From NCBI RefSeq assembly GCF_037201805.1, contig NZ_CP147404.1, forward strand, positions 2,256,001 to 2,320,000: a stretch of 64,000 bases of DNA, read 5' to 3'. Of this stretch, positions 53,396-63,204 are shown in pieces (positions within the stretch are counted from its first letter, which is position 1; every line of letters begins with the position of its first letter). The notes beneath the pieces are model-generated. The model was not told where the DNA came from, searched no databases, and was given only the letters and a program-made list of their open reading frames with translations. This stretch comes from Bacillus sp. FJAT-52991 (lineage in GTDB: Bacteria; Bacillota; Bacilli; Bacillales; Domibacillaceae). Made by a program: the position numbers and the translations under genes.

Positions 53396-55587
53396 TATTC
53401 ATTCACTTCCTCGTAACCGAGGCTCTTATAAATTTCTTCTAAAATCTTTTGGGCAGATACCGGAATCACCGTTCCTGGTCCAAAAATAGCTGCCGCTCCA
53501 TTCGCACGCAGGAAATCATAATCCTGTGCAGGGATGACACCACCAATGAAAACGATAATGTCTTCACGGCCAAGCTTTTTCAATTCGGCAATTAAGGCCG
53601 GCAGCAATGTTTTATGACCCGCTGCTAACGAACTGACACCAATCGCATGGACGTCATTTTCAACCGCTTGTAAAGCCGTTTCTTCTGGCGTTTGGAAAAG
53701 CGGGCCGATATCGACATCAAACCCTAAATCTGCATAGGCTGTAGCCACTACTTTCGCCCCGCGGTCATGTCCATCCTGCCCCATTTTAGCGACCAACATC
53801 CGAGGTCTACGTCCTTCCTGCTCATTAAATTCCTCTGTCATCCGTTTCACTTCTTGGATTTGCTCTTCATCAGAGAAGTTAGAACTGTACACGCCGCTCA
53901 CTGATCGGATCACCGCCTTATGTCTGCCACTAATGATTTCGATTGCATCGGATATTTCGCCTAAAGTCGCTCTTGCTCTAGCGGCATCTACAGCTAGTGC
54001 AAGCAAGTTTCCTTCTCCGGTTCTTGCCGCCTCGGTAATCGCTTGAAGAGCAGCCGCCACTTTCTCTTCATCCCGCGTTTCCTTCATCTTTTGAATGCGT
54101 TCAATTTGCTTTAAACGAACGGCTGTATTATCAATATCTAAAATATCGATTGGATCCTCTTGTTCCAGACGATATTGGTTCACCCCAATGATGGTTTCCG
54201 TTCCAGAATCGATTTGTGCCTGACGTCTTGCAGACGCTTCTTCAATTCTCATTTTCGGAAGACCTGTTTCAATCGCTTTTGTCATCCCACCAAGCTCTTC
54301 GATTTCCTCAATATGCTTCCATGCTCGCTCCATCAACTCATTCGTCAATGTTTCTACATAATAAGAACCCGCCCATGGATCGATCACTTTTGTAATACCT
54401 GTTTCTTCTTGTAAGTAGAGCTGCGTATTACGAGCAATTCTAGCAGAGAAATCCGTCGGCAAGGCAATCGCTTCATCGAGTGCATTTGTATGAAGAGACT
54501 GTGTATGTCCCATAGCCGCCGCATGAGCTTCAATCAACGTTCTTGTTACATTGTTGAATGGGTCTTGCTCCGTTAAGCTCCAGCCAGATGTTTGCGAATG
54601 CGTTCTCAGTGCCATCGATTTGCTATTTTTCGGTTCAAACGGCTTCATAAGCTGAGCCCAGATGCGACGAGCTGCTCGCATTTTTGCCACTTCCATAAAG
54701 TAGTTCATCCCAATTGCCCAGAAGAAAGACAATCGCGGGGCAAAGGAGTCAATGTCAATCCCTGCTTTTAATCCCGTACGAACGTATTCAAGGCCATCCG
54801 CTAATGTATAAGCAAGCTCAATATCGGCTGGTGCACCCGCTTCTTGCATATGGTAGCCAGAAATACTAATGCTATTAAATTTCGGCATATATTTAGACGT
54901 ATATTCAAAAATATCAGCAATCATCCGCATCGATACATCAGGAGGATAAATGTACGTATTACGCACCATATACTCTTTTAAGATATCGTTTTGGATCGTC
55001 CCAGATAATTTCTCTTGAGATACGCCTTGTTCTTCGGCTGTGACGATATAGAAAGCCATAATTGGTAAAACGGCTCCATTCATCGTCATCGACACCGACA
55101 TTTGATCAAGCGGAATGCCAGCAAATAAAATTTTCATATCCTCAACAGAGTCAATGGCCACTCCAGCTTTTCCGACGTCTCCAACCACTCGTGGATGATC
55201 GGAATCATACCCGCGGTGAGTCGGCAAATCAAACGCAACAGATAACCCCTTTTGTCCCATCGCTAAGTTGCGGCGGTAAAACGCGTTACTTTCTTCTGCT
55301 GTCGAAAAGCCGGCATATTGCCGAACTGTCCAAGGTCGATTCACATACATTGTCGGATAAGGTCCTCTTGTATAAGGGACCACCCCCGGCATATCATTTG
55401 TATGCGAAAGTTCTTTCGTGTCTTCCTTTGTGTAGAGAGGATGCAAAGAGATAAACTCGTTCGTTTCAAAAGAAAGCTCTTCAAAAGATTTTTTAACTTC
55501 ATGCTCTAATGACTGTTTCCATTCCTCTAAAGAATTCTCTTTCTCCGCAACGAATGGATCCACCTTGTTAAAATTAGGTTTACTCAT
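53395..55587 (-). CDS. mutB: Methylmalonyl-CoA mutase large (alpha) subunit
   Basis: A 730-aa B12-dependent enzyme, converting (R)-methylmalonyl-CoA to succinyl-CoA. TIM-barrel part with [35 protein letters not shown] and [12 protein letters not shown]-terminal B12-binding domain with the His ligand in [13 protein letters not shown] (about 607-619) and [10 protein letters not shown]. Catalytic features appear complete. It overlaps mutA by 8 bases. Confidence 0.97.
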   Translation of the reverse strand: MSKPNFNKVDPFVAEKENSLEEWKQSLEHEVKKSFEELSFETNEFISLHPLYTKEDTKELSHTNDMPGVVPYTRGPYPTMYVNRPWTVRQYAGFSTAEESNAFYRRNLAMGQKGLSVAFDLPTHRGYDSDHPRVVGDVGKAGVAIDSVEDMKILFAGIPLDQMSVSMTMNGAVLPIMAFYIVTAEEQGVSQEKLSGTIQNDILKEYMVRNTYIYPPDVSMRMIADIFEYTSKYMPKFNSISISGYHMQEAGAPADIELAYTLADGLEYVRTGLKAGIDIDSFAPRLSFFWAIGMNYFMEVAKMRAARRIWAQLMKPFEPKNSKSMALRTHSQTSGWSLTEQDPFNNVTRTLIEAHAAAMGHTQSLHTNALDEAIALPTDFSARIARNTQLYLQEETGITKVIDPWAGSYYVETLTNELMERAWKHIEEIEELGGMTKAIETGLPKMRIEEASARRQAQIDSGTETIIGVNQYRLEQEDPIDILDIDNTAVRLKQIERIQKMKETRDEEKVAAALQAITEAARTGEGNLLALAVDAARARATLGEISDAIEIISGRHKAVIRSVSGVYSSNFSDEEQIQEVKRMTEEFNEQEGRRPRMLVAKMGQDGHDRGAKVVATAYADLGFDVDIGPLFQTPEETALQAVENDVHAIGVSSLAAGHKTLLPALIAELKKLGREDIIVFIGGVIPAQDYDFLRANGAAAIFGPGTVIPVSAQKILEEIYKSLGYEEVNE

Positions 55588-57517
55588 GAGTAGCTCCTCC
55601 TTCCCATAATGCTAATAAAGATGAAAGCTTATCTAAAAGGTTTTGTCCCGCAAACACATGTCCATTAAGTCCTGCTGCCCGCCATTCTGCGTTCTCCTCT
55701 TCTGAAAGCTTGCCGGCAATATCTATTTGAATGGCTGTTTCTGCTTGTTTCAACTCAGCCACTAAGCTTGGACCGAATTCCTTATACGTCTCATCTTTTC
55801 CACAAATACAGTAATAAGGGAATTGAGTTTCTTTTACGTAACGTACTGCCTCTTCTACTGAATGACACTCGTCGCTCAATTGAACAGAGATTCCACCAGT
55901 AGAAAGCACACCTGTCACATAATCTGCTCGTGGTTTAAAGTCCTTCAGTTTGCCCAGGCAAATAAGACCTGCTTGAATCGTTTTTCCACTGGCTTGAATG
56001 CCCACTGCGCGTTCCCTTAATTGTTCAAAAGGCTCGGCTAACCGTTGAGATTTCACTGGTATCACTTGTTCCCCGCTGTCTCTGACATGAAGTTCAGCCA
56101 ACGTCCGCTCTTCACTCACTTGATTAAGCAATTCTTTATAGGAAGTTACTTGTCGATCGGCTAATAACACTTCCATTCCCTCGTGCTCACTAAAGAATGT
56201 TTCATTCAAATCAGCGTAAATATTTGTCCCGATCATCGACTTTTTACGAACAGCTAAATCGACAATCCGCTGCTCTAGCACTTGGGCTAATTCCTTCTGG
56301 AGTGTTCCTTCTTTCAATACGGATAGCATTCCGCCACTTTCTTCTATTTGCAAAAATTTCTTCCACGCTGCTTGGGCGAGCTCATTCGTTAAAGACTCAA
56401 TGAAATAAGAACCACCTGCCGGGTCCACCACTTTCGTCAAATGAGATTCACTTTGTAACATCAATGGAATGTTTTTAGCTACACGTTCTGCTAAAGTGGA
56501 AGTTGTGCCATTGAATTGGTCAAAAGGTGTCACTTGTAAATATTCTACTCCCCCAAGCAAAGCAGCAAATGCTTCACTACCTGTTCGCAAAATATTGACA
56601 TGACGGTCTAGCTTTGAAAGCGTAAATTCAGACGTTTCTGCACCAACCGTTACCTTCACAGCTTCTCCATGAATTTGATAAGATTCACATAACGCTGTCC
56701 ATAGTTTACGAAAGGCACGTAGTTTAGCGACTTCCATGAAAAACTGTGAACCTATTGCGAAGTGAAAACTAAATAATTGAACCGCCTCTAATGGCGTCCA
56801 CCCTTTCTCCTTTAGCCATTCTATATAGAAAACGGCCTGAGACAACGCGATGGCAATTTCTTGAATGGCAGTTGCACCTGCTAAATCGTAAGGAACTGTG
56901 TTGATCACTACCGTTTTGACTTTCGGGTAACGCTGCTTCATTTCTGTTAATGCCTCAAAATGAAGATCGAGCGCTTGCTCATCCGGAACTAGTCCCTTTG
57001 CCGCGAAATGCGATAACAGATCTGTTCCTATTACTCCTTGTAATTCAGCTAGATCCGCTTTTAAAAGAAAGGCTGAGAACGCTAGAAAATGATCTTTTGT
57101 GTTTATGTATAACGGATATGGATTAGATAACAATTGGGAACATTCACGGAAGGTCATTCTCGCTTGTTCCTCAATAGAAAAAGAGAGTGCATCCTGCCCT
57201 GCTTGCATAGCAGCTGATAGCTTCGTTTGTAGATTACTAGCTGAATGAGCTTTTAATGGATGAGCCGTTTTTAATGACCTTTCTACATAGCCACCTTTAT
57301 AAAATCCACGAGTATAACTAGGGATACCTGGAAACTGTTCTTCTTCCACACTTTCTATGTCTGCTTTTAAATAGAGCGGTTTTAATGTAATTTGTTCGTA
57401 TGTCTCTGTATATAGCTTAGCCAATGACTTCCCCTTTAATGATGCTTCAGCCGTCTTTTTCCATTCCTCTAACGACACATGCTCAAAATTTTGAGATTTC
57501 ATCTCTTCAATCTTCAT
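55580..57517 (-). CDS. mutA: Methylmalonyl-CoA mutase small (beta) subunit
   Basis: A 645-aa partner subunit with the same barrel-plus-Rossmann layout as MutB but without the DxHxxG cobalamin ligand, as is normal for the non-catalytic subunit. Segments [18 protein letters not shown] and [17 protein letters not shown] align with MutB. GGGGGAGA before ATG 57517. First gene of mutA-mutB-meaB; a CcpA site lies between it and the -10 region. Confidence 0.93.
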   Translation of the reverse strand: MKIEEMKSQNFEHVSLEEWKKTAEASLKGKSLAKLYTETYEQITLKPLYLKADIESVEEEQFPGIPSYTRGFYKGGYVERSLKTAHPLKAHSASNLQTKLSAAMQAGQDALSFSIEEQARMTFRECSQLLSNPYPLYINTKDHFLAFSAFLLKADLAELQGVIGTDLLSHFAAKGLVPDEQALDLHFEALTEMKQRYPKVKTVVINTVPYDLAGATAIQEIAIALSQAVFYIEWLKEKGWTPLEAVQLFSFHFAIGSQFFMEVAKLRAFRKLWTALCESYQIHGEAVKVTVGAETSEFTLSKLDRHVNILRTGSEAFAALLGGVEYLQVTPFDQFNGTTSTLAERVAKNIPLMLQSESHLTKVVDPAGGSYFIESLTNELAQAAWKKFLQIEESGGMLSVLKEGTLQKELAQVLEQRIVDLAVRKKSMIGTNIYADLNETFFSEHEGMEVLLADRQVTSYKELLNQVSEERTLAELHVRDSGEQVIPVKSQRLAEPFEQLRERAVGIQASGKTIQAGLICLGKLKDFKPRADYVTGVLSTGGISVQLSDECHSVEEAVRYVKETQFPYYCICGKDETYKEFGPSLVAELKQAETAIQIDIAGKLSEEENAEWRAAGLNGHVFAGQNLLDKLSSLLALWEGGATHE

Positions 57518-57536
57518 CTCGTCTCCCCCTTTGCCT

Positions 57537-57551
57537 TGTAATCGTTTTCAA
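57537..57551 (-). promoter_or_regulatory. cre site (CcpA) upstream of mutA
   Basis: On the minus strand TTGAAAACGATTACA matches the consensus WTGNAARCGNWWWCA at all defined positions. It lies 20 bases before the mutA start and downstream of a TATAAT box, where CcpA would block elongation or initiation. Confidence 0.7.
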
Positions 57552-57574
57552 TCCGAGGTATAAAAATTCTAAAT

Positions 57575-57580
57575 ATTATA
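57575..57580 (-). promoter_or_regulatory. -10 box of the mutA promoter
   Basis: TATAAT on the minus strand, 57 bases from mutA. The -35 is poor (TTCATA at 15 bases), so dependence on an activator is possible. Confidence 0.4.
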
Positions 57581-57761
57581 CCTATTTTTATTTTATATGA
57601 AGGTTTACTATGAATCAATCAGGGAAACCTAAAAAAACAAGAATACCTCTTCCCTTTTTTAGGGAAAAAGAAAAAGCATTTCGTGAAAAAAAACGTGGAA
57701 CGTGCTATTCTATTATTACCCTTCTACACAAGAGAGGGAATCAAAGTTAGGGGAGAACATA

Positions 57762-58622
57762 ATGAAAAGAATTATCGCATGGTTAGGGGTGCTACTCCTA
57801 AGCTTTGGAACGATGGCTCAAGCAGATAGCGTCGTCGGAGATGTAATTGTTACTCTCGGTGAAAACTTAACACCCGCTCAAAGAGAACAAGTACTTGAAC
57901 AAATGGATGTTCCTGCAGATGTCACAACCGTAACGGTATCAAATGAAGAAGAACATAAATATTTAGGAAACTATATTCCAAAAGCACAAATTGGATCAAA
58001 AGCGATTTCATCAAGTAAAATAACCATGAAAGAAAAAGGCTACGGCATTAATGTGCAAACAAATAATATTTCATGGGTATCGAAAGAAATGTATGCTAAC
58101 GCTTTGTCCACTGCGGGAGTTAAAGATGCCGATGTCTATATTACCGCTCCGTTTGAAGTGTCTGGAACAGCTGGCTTAACTGGACTCATTAAAGCGTACG
58201 AAACATCAACAGGCGAAAAGATCCCAGAAGAGCAAAAGCAAGTGGCCAATGAAGAAATGGTCACAACGGCGAAACTTGGCGAGCAAATCGGGGAGCAGCA
58301 AGCAACTGAATTAATTGCACGCGTGAAAGAAGAAATAGCACAGGAAAACCCACAAACGATTCAAGATATTCAAGTCATTATTAACAACGTGTCAAATGAG
58401 CTCAACGTCCAGCTCAATCAAGAGCAAATGGATCAGTTGACTGCCCTCTTTGACAAAATGAAAGACTTGAACATTGACTGGGATCAAGTCACGAATCAAG
58501 TGGACAAAGCACAAGAGCGATGGAATGAGTTCAAAAACTCTGAAGAAGGGCAAGGAATTTTACAAGCTATCCTTGACTTTTTCCAATCAATTATTGACTG
58601 GTTTGCGAGTCTCTTTAAATAA
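57762..58622 (+). CDS. DUF1002 exported protein (YpuA-like)
   Basis: A 286-aa secreted protein. Signal peptide MKRIIAWLGVLLLSFGTMA with cleavage after AQA; then the DUF1002 region (VVGDVIVTLGENLTPAQREQ, GYGINVQTNNISWVSKEMYANAL, DADVYITAPFEVSGTAGLTG) and a C-terminal helical tail ending in an amphipathic Trp/Phe-rich segment (FFQSIIDWFASLF). B. subtilis YpuA is of this type. Function unknown, likely cell envelope. AGGGGAGA sets ATG 57762. Confidence 0.85.
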   Translation: MKRIIAWLGVLLLSFGTMAQADSVVGDVIVTLGENLTPAQREQVLEQMDVPADVTTVTVSNEEEHKYLGNYIPKAQIGSKAISSSKITMKEKGYGINVQTNNISWVSKEMYANALSTAGVKDADVYITAPFEVSGTAGLTGLIKAYETSTGEKIPEEQKQVANEEMVTTAKLGEQIGEQQATELIARVKEEIAQENPQTIQDIQVIINNVSNELNVQLNQEQMDQLTALFDKMKDLNIDWDQVTNQVDKAQERWNEFKNSEEGQGILQAILDFFQSIIDWFASLFK

Positions 58623-58627
58623 CTAAG

Positions 58628-58661
58628 AAAACTGCTGGGAGCTTCCCGGCAGTTTTTTTAT
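58628..58661 (+). terminator. Terminator of the DUF1002 gene
   Basis: AAACTGCTGGGA pairs with TCCCGGCAGTTT, followed by seven T. Confidence 0.9.
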
Positions 58662-58740
58662 GATATACGTAAAAACAGCAAAAAAAGTCAAGAATCTCCA
58701 CTTATTCTTTAGTATTCTGTAATTGAAAGGAGGAACTACC

Positions 58741-59640
58741 GTGAACTACCAGCCAATGTTACAAAAAACGATCGACTATATCGAAAATCATTTAAGCGAA
58801 ACACTCACACCAGAAAAGGTCGCCACCCATGCTGGCTTCTCCATGTTTCACTTTCATCGTATCTTTCAGAAAGAAACAGGGATGACAGCGGCAGAGTATA
58901 TTCGCCGCAGACGTTTAACGAATGCGGCATCCATGTTGCTTTATACCGATGAAACGATTATCCAGATCGCTTATCATTTTCACTTCAACACACAGGAATC
59001 GTTTACAAGAGCTTTTAAAAAAGTGTACCAAATGCCACCGGGACAATATCGAAAAATTATGAGCCCAATTTTACAATCAAATGGAGGGAATCAAATGGAC
59101 AGCCAACAAAATGTAAAGGGATGGTTTTTAAGCGGAAGTCATCCGCACAATTATCAAATGGGAAGAGATCAACAAGTAATCCACCAAGGGCACTATTCCG
59201 GTTATTTGAAATCTGTAACCGTTCAAGACGAAAATGAATTTGCTACAATGATGCAGGAATTCAGAGCGGAGAAATTTATTGGAAAACGAATAAAGCTATC
59301 CGCTTTTATTAAAACGGAAAAGGTGCAGCCGCTTTGTGGGATGTGGATGCGCGTCGATAATGTGGTAGGTGATGTCATGCAATTTGATAATATGTATAAT
59401 CGGCCGATTCAAGGTGATACAAATTGGAACCTTTATTCCATTGTTCTGGATGTGCCTGCTAACAGCTCCAGCATTTCTTTCGGTATTTTGCTTTCTGGAA
59501 CCGGTCACGTATGGACAGATAGCTTTACATTTGAAGAAGTAGATAAAAATGTGCCTGTTACTCATCTAAACTTTACAGAAACATTATTAGATGAGCCAAC
59601 AAATTTATCATTTGAAGAAGAGGTTCTTACTGATGAATAA
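58741..59640 (+). CDS. AraC-family regulator with C-terminal ligand-like domain
   Basis: A 299-aa protein with the AraC/XylS DNA-binding domain at the N-terminus (two helix-turn-helix: TPEKVATHAGFSMFHFHRIF and TIIQIAYHFHFNTQESFTRA, about 21-100), a layout typical of the Rob/SoxS-plus-effector group. The C-terminal half (about 125-280) is beta-rich, not a GyrI domain by eye; it resembles a jelly-roll/carbohydrate-binding fold. AAAGGAGG sets GTG 58741 and is followed by a small membrane protein gene overlapping by 8 bases. Confidence 0.85.
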   Translation: MNYQPMLQKTIDYIENHLSETLTPEKVATHAGFSMFHFHRIFQKETGMTAAEYIRRRRLTNAASMLLYTDETIIQIAYHFHFNTQESFTRAFKKVYQMPPGQYRKIMSPILQSNGGNQMDSQQNVKGWFLSGSHPHNYQMGRDQQVIHQGHYSGYLKSVTVQDENEFATMMQEFRAEKFIGKRIKLSAFIKTEKVQPLCGMWMRVDNVVGDVMQFDNMYNRPIQGDTNWNLYSIVLDVPANSSSISFGILLSGTGHVWTDSFTFEEVDKNVPVTHLNFTETLLDEPTNLSFEEEVLTDE

Positions 59641-59857
59641 AATCTTCCTATACATTCGAACTGCGATCATCAGCTCGATTAATGCTCTATTTATTTGTGC
59701 CATCAACAGAATCCTTCACTTTGGTACTGTTTTATTGTTTGATGCCGAAAGAAAGACTTTGTTTTCAAAAGAGTCTCTGATCATTTTTTCTCTAATATTC
59801 TTGGCTAATTTCGCTTATATAGTGGTCACTGAACAAGATGGAGAGAGGCTGACTTAA
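59633..59857 (+). CDS. Small two-helix membrane protein (74 aa)
   Basis: ATG 59633 overlaps the last codons of the AraC-family gene; GAGG lies 9 bases upstream. Hydrophobic segments are at about 9-25 and 45-65. The tail codons form part of the shared terminator. The tight overlap suggests the two are translated together and that this protein could be a sensor or target. I do not recognise it. Confidence 0.6.
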   Translation: MNKIFLYIRTAIISSINALFICAINRILHFGTVLLFDAERKTLFSKESLIIFSLIFLANFAYIVVTEQDGERLT

Positions 59858-59871
59858 TCGGTCAGCCTCTC
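59842..59871. terminator. Bidirectional terminator before bkdB
   Basis: GAGAGGCTGAC pairs with GTCAGCCTCTC over a short loop, between convergent genes; T-run TCTTGTTATT on the plus strand. Confidence 0.75.
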
Positions 59872-59877
59872 TTGTTA

Positions 59878-61158
59878 TTAATAAACAGACGTTTGCTCTG
59901 ATACATTTTCAAGAATTTCTTTCACGCGCTGCAAGAAGCGGCCGCAAACGAGTCCATCAAGTACACGATGATCAAGTGATAGGCAAAGATTGACCATATC
60001 ACGAACGGCAATCATTCCATTGTCCATTATGACTGGACGTTTTACAATCGATTCTACTTGCAGGATGGCTGCTTGAGGGTAATTAATAATTCCCATCGAC
60101 TGAACAGAGCCGAATGATCCCGTGTTATTAATCGTAAATGTACCCCCTTGCATATCATCCGCTTTTAGTGTGCCTGTACGAACTTTTCCAGCCAATTCAT
60201 AAATTTCACGACCAATGCCTTTGATCGTTTTTTCATCTGCTTGTTTAATGACTGGAACAAACAAAGCATCATCTGTTGCAACAGCAATGGATAAGTTAAT
60301 CTCTTTCTTTTGAATGATTTGATCACCTGCCCACATCGAATTGATTTGTGGGAATTCTTTCAGTGCTTGGGCTACCGCTTTAATGAAGAAAGCAAAGTAC
60401 GTTAAGTTAAAGCCTTCTTTTTGTTTGAACTCTTGCTTAATGGAATCGCGATAAGCAACAAGATTCGTTACATCTACTTCCATCATCGTCCAAGCATGAG
60501 GCACTTCCTGTTTGCTGCGTACCATATTAGCTGCAATCGCTTTTCTGACACCGCTGACAGGAATACTCACATCACCAGGAAGAGGAGAAACAGCTGGCTT
60601 GACAGTCTTCGGAGCTGCTTTTTCTTCATAAACAGGTGCTTGAATTGGAGCCTGTTGCTCACGGTTTTCACGTGCAGACGGTTCATTTGTCTGCAGAATG
60701 GCTCCAGACTCAACGACTTTCAAAATATCCTTACGAGTAATTCTTCCACCTTTTCCGGAACCTGTTACTTTCGTTAAATCGATGCCATGCTCTTGAGATA
60801 ATTTCAATACGGCAGGAGAATAACGAGCTTTATTTTCATTTCCAGCCGCTGTAGGTTCAGCAGGTTGCTCAGCCTTTTCTTGTTTCGGTGCTTCTGTTTC
60901 GGCGCTTTCACCGGCCCCTTGCACGTCCATTAAACAGATTACTTCGCCTACTTCTAACGTATCGCCTTCAGCAGCCGTTAAGTCTTTAATGACACCGGTA
61001 AAAGAAGACGGCACCTCCGCATTGACTTTATCCGTCATCACTTCAGCAATGGGATCATATTTATTGACTTGATCACCTACGTTGACCAACCATTTGCTAA
61101 TCGTTCCTTCTGTCACACTTTCTCCAAGTTGAGGCATCGTTACCTTTTCTACACCCAT
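59878..61158 (-). CDS. bkdB: Branched-chain alpha-keto acid dehydrogenase E2 (BkdB)
   Basis: A 426-aa lipoamide acyltransferase. Lipoyl domain with the modified Lys in VMTDKVNAEVPSSF (about 44), a variable linker, E3-binding domain (ARYSPAVLKLSQEHGIDLTKV), and catalytic domain ending with the acetyltransferase motif SLDHRVLDGLVCGRFLQR (catalytic His). It makes isobutyryl-, isovaleryl- and 2-methylbutyryl-CoA, starters for branched fatty acids. Last gene of lpdV-bkdAA-bkdAB-bkdB. Confidence 0.95.
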   Translation of the reverse strand: MGVEKVTMPQLGESVTEGTISKWLVNVGDQVNKYDPIAEVMTDKVNAEVPSSFTGVIKDLTAAEGDTLEVGEVICLMDVQGAGESAETEAPKQEKAEQPAEPTAAGNENKARYSPAVLKLSQEHGIDLTKVTGSGKGGRITRKDILKVVESGAILQTNEPSARENREQQAPIQAPVYEEKAAPKTVKPAVSPLPGDVSIPVSGVRKAIAANMVRSKQEVPHAWTMMEVDVTNLVAYRDSIKQEFKQKEGFNLTYFAFFIKAVAQALKEFPQINSMWAGDQIIQKKEINLSIAVATDDALFVPVIKQADEKTIKGIGREIYELAGKVRTGTLKADDMQGGTFTINNTGSFGSVQSMGIINYPQAAILQVESIVKRPVIMDNGMIAVRDMVNLCLSLDHRVLDGLVCGRFLQRVKEILENVSEQTSVY

Positions 61159-61181
61159 ACAAACTCCTCCTTCCTTCTCTA

Positions 61182-62168
61182 TTAGAATTCTGCTAGCTCT
61201 CTCATCGCTTTTTCTACTTTATCCGGATTCACCATGAAGTATTTTTCCATCGTCGGTGCATACGGCATTGCTGGTACATCAGGGCCCGCTAATCGTTTAA
61301 TTGGAGCATCAAGATCAAATAAGCAATGTTCCGCAATGATGGCGGATACTTCACTCATGATACTACCTTCCTTATTGTCTTCCGTTAGCAGCAGTACTTT
61401 CCCCGTTTTACTAGCCGCTTCGATAATCGCTTCTTTGTCTAACGGATAAACGGTACGTAAATCTAGAATTTCGGCTTCGATGCCATCTTTAGACAGTTTT
61501 TCAGCTGCTTGCATGGCAAAATGGACACATAGACCGTACGTGATAACTGTTAAGTCTTCTCCCTTACGCTTAATATCCGCTTTCCCGATTGGCAACACAT
61601 AATCATCCGTAGGGACTTCCCCTTTAATTAAGCGGTAAGCTCGTTTATGTTCAAAAAATAATACAGGGTCTTCATCACGGATCGCTGCTTTTAATAACCC
61701 TTTCACGTCATAAGGCGTAGAAGGCATAACAATCTTTAGACCTGGTTGATTGGCAAAAACAGCTTCTACTGATTGCGAATGATATAACGCTCCATGAACG
61801 CCACCGCCATAAGGAGCACGAATCACCATCGGACAGCTCCAATCATTATTGGAGCGATAGCGAATACGAGCCGCTTCTGAAATAATTTGGTTCACAGCGG
61901 GCATGATAAAGTCAGCAAACTGCATCTCAGCAATTGGGCGCATCCCGTACATCGCTGCACCAATTCCGACTCCGGCAATCGCCGACTCCGCAAGCGGCGT
62001 ATCCATGACTCGGTCCTCGCCAAATTGTTCATATAACCCTTGAGTGGCTTTAAATACGCCACCTTTTTTTCCAACATCTTCCCCTAAAACAAACACTTTA
62101 GGGTCCCGTTCCATTTCTTCACGAATCGCCATTGTTACCGCATCAATATAAGAAATTACTGGCATCAT
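61182..62168 (-). CDS. bkdAB: Branched-chain keto acid dehydrogenase E1 beta (BkdAB)
   Basis: A 328-aa transketolase-like beta subunit. VFVLGEDVGKKGGVFKATQG, DTPLAESAIAGVGIGAAMYG, RAPYGGGVHGALYHSQS and VMPSTPYDVKGLL are standard. It pairs with BkdAA to bind thiamine diphosphate. A double ATG begins the frame. 23 bases before bkdB. Confidence 0.96.
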   Translation of the reverse strand: MMPVISYIDAVTMAIREEMERDPKVFVLGEDVGKKGGVFKATQGLYEQFGEDRVMDTPLAESAIAGVGIGAAMYGMRPIAEMQFADFIMPAVNQIISEAARIRYRSNNDWSCPMVIRAPYGGGVHGALYHSQSVEAVFANQPGLKIVMPSTPYDVKGLLKAAIRDEDPVLFFEHKRAYRLIKGEVPTDDYVLPIGKADIKRKGEDLTVITYGLCVHFAMQAAEKLSKDGIEAEILDLRTVYPLDKEAIIEAASKTGKVLLLTEDNKEGSIMSEVSAIIAEHCLFDLDAPIKRLAGPDVPAMPYAPTMEKYFMVNPDKVEKAMRELAEF

Positions 62169-62182
62169 TTACTCCCCCCTTA

Positions 62183-63178
62183 TTACTTTTGTGCATAGAC
62201 AAATGTAAGTGCATCTTCCGGATTTGGATAAGGTGCATTTTCCGCATAATCTGTCGCTTCATTCACTTGAATCATTATGCGATCATTGATTTCTTTTTCG
62301 AGTTCATCATTCATGACACCCGTTTCTTTTAAATACGCACCAAACGTAATAATCGGATCGTTTGTTTTTGCTTTTTGCACCTCATCTGGTGAACGATAGC
62401 TACGATCATCATCATCGGAAGAGTGCGGAGTCAAACGATAAGAAACCGTTTCAATTAATGTCGGTCCTTCACCGCGTCGTCCACGTTCAGCTGCTTCTTT
62501 CACATATTTATAAACTTCAATCGGGTCGTTTCCGTCAATGGTGAATCCCGGCATCCCGTATCCAATCGCTCGGTCCGATACATTCGCACAAGCTAATTGC
62601 TTTTCCACTGGAACAGAAATCGCATATTTATTGTTTTCACACATAAAAATAACTGGAAGCTTATGAACGCCTGCAAAATTGGCTCCTTCATGAAAATCCC
62701 CTTGGTTCGATGAGCCTTCTCCAAATGTCACAAACGTCACTAAATCTTGCTTCTCCATTTTTCCTGCTAATGCAATCCCGACTGCATGCGGAACTTGTGT
62801 CGTTACCGGAGAAGATCCCGTGACGATATGGTTCTTCTTTTGGCCGAAATGTCCAGGCATTTGTCGGCCGCCGGAGTTAGGGTCTTCCGCTTTCGCAAAG
62901 CCAGAAAGCATAATCTCCTTTGCTGTCATGCCGAACGTCAACACGACGCCTAGATCACGGTAGTAAGGGAGTACGTAGTCCTTCTCTTGATCGAGAGCAA
63001 ACGCCGCTCCTATTTGTGCCGCCTCCTGGCCTTGACAGGAAATAACAAACGGAATCTTACCTGAACGGTTTAATAACCACATCCGCTCGTCTAAACGACG
63101 GGCAAGCAACATCATTTCGTACATCTCTAGTACCTTTTCATCACTTAATCCTAATGTTGCGTGACGATTTTCAGCCAT
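62183..63178 (-). CDS. bkdAA: Branched-chain keto acid dehydrogenase E1 alpha (BkdAA)
   Basis: A 331-aa thiamine-diphosphate-binding subunit: FGEGSSNQGDFHEGANFAGV (GDG/N motif variant, about 150-169), CENNKYAISVPVEKQ, and phosphorylation-loop-like HSSDDDDRSYRSPDEV. It decarboxylates 2-oxoisovalerate and related acids. 14 bases before bkdAB. Confidence 0.96.
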   Translation of the reverse strand: MAENRHATLGLSDEKVLEMYEMMLLARRLDERMWLLNRSGKIPFVISCQGQEAAQIGAAFALDQEKDYVLPYYRDLGVVLTFGMTAKEIMLSGFAKAEDPNSGGRQMPGHFGQKKNHIVTGSSPVTTQVPHAVGIALAGKMEKQDLVTFVTFGEGSSNQGDFHEGANFAGVHKLPVIFMCENNKYAISVPVEKQLACANVSDRAIGYGMPGFTIDGNDPIEVYKYVKEAAERGRRGEGPTLIETVSYRLTPHSSDDDDRSYRSPDEVQKAKTNDPIITFGAYLKETGVMNDELEKEINDRIMIQVNEATDYAENAPYPNPEDALTFVYAQK

Positions 63179-63204
63179 ATTTATTCCTCCTTGAGTAACA
63201 TATT

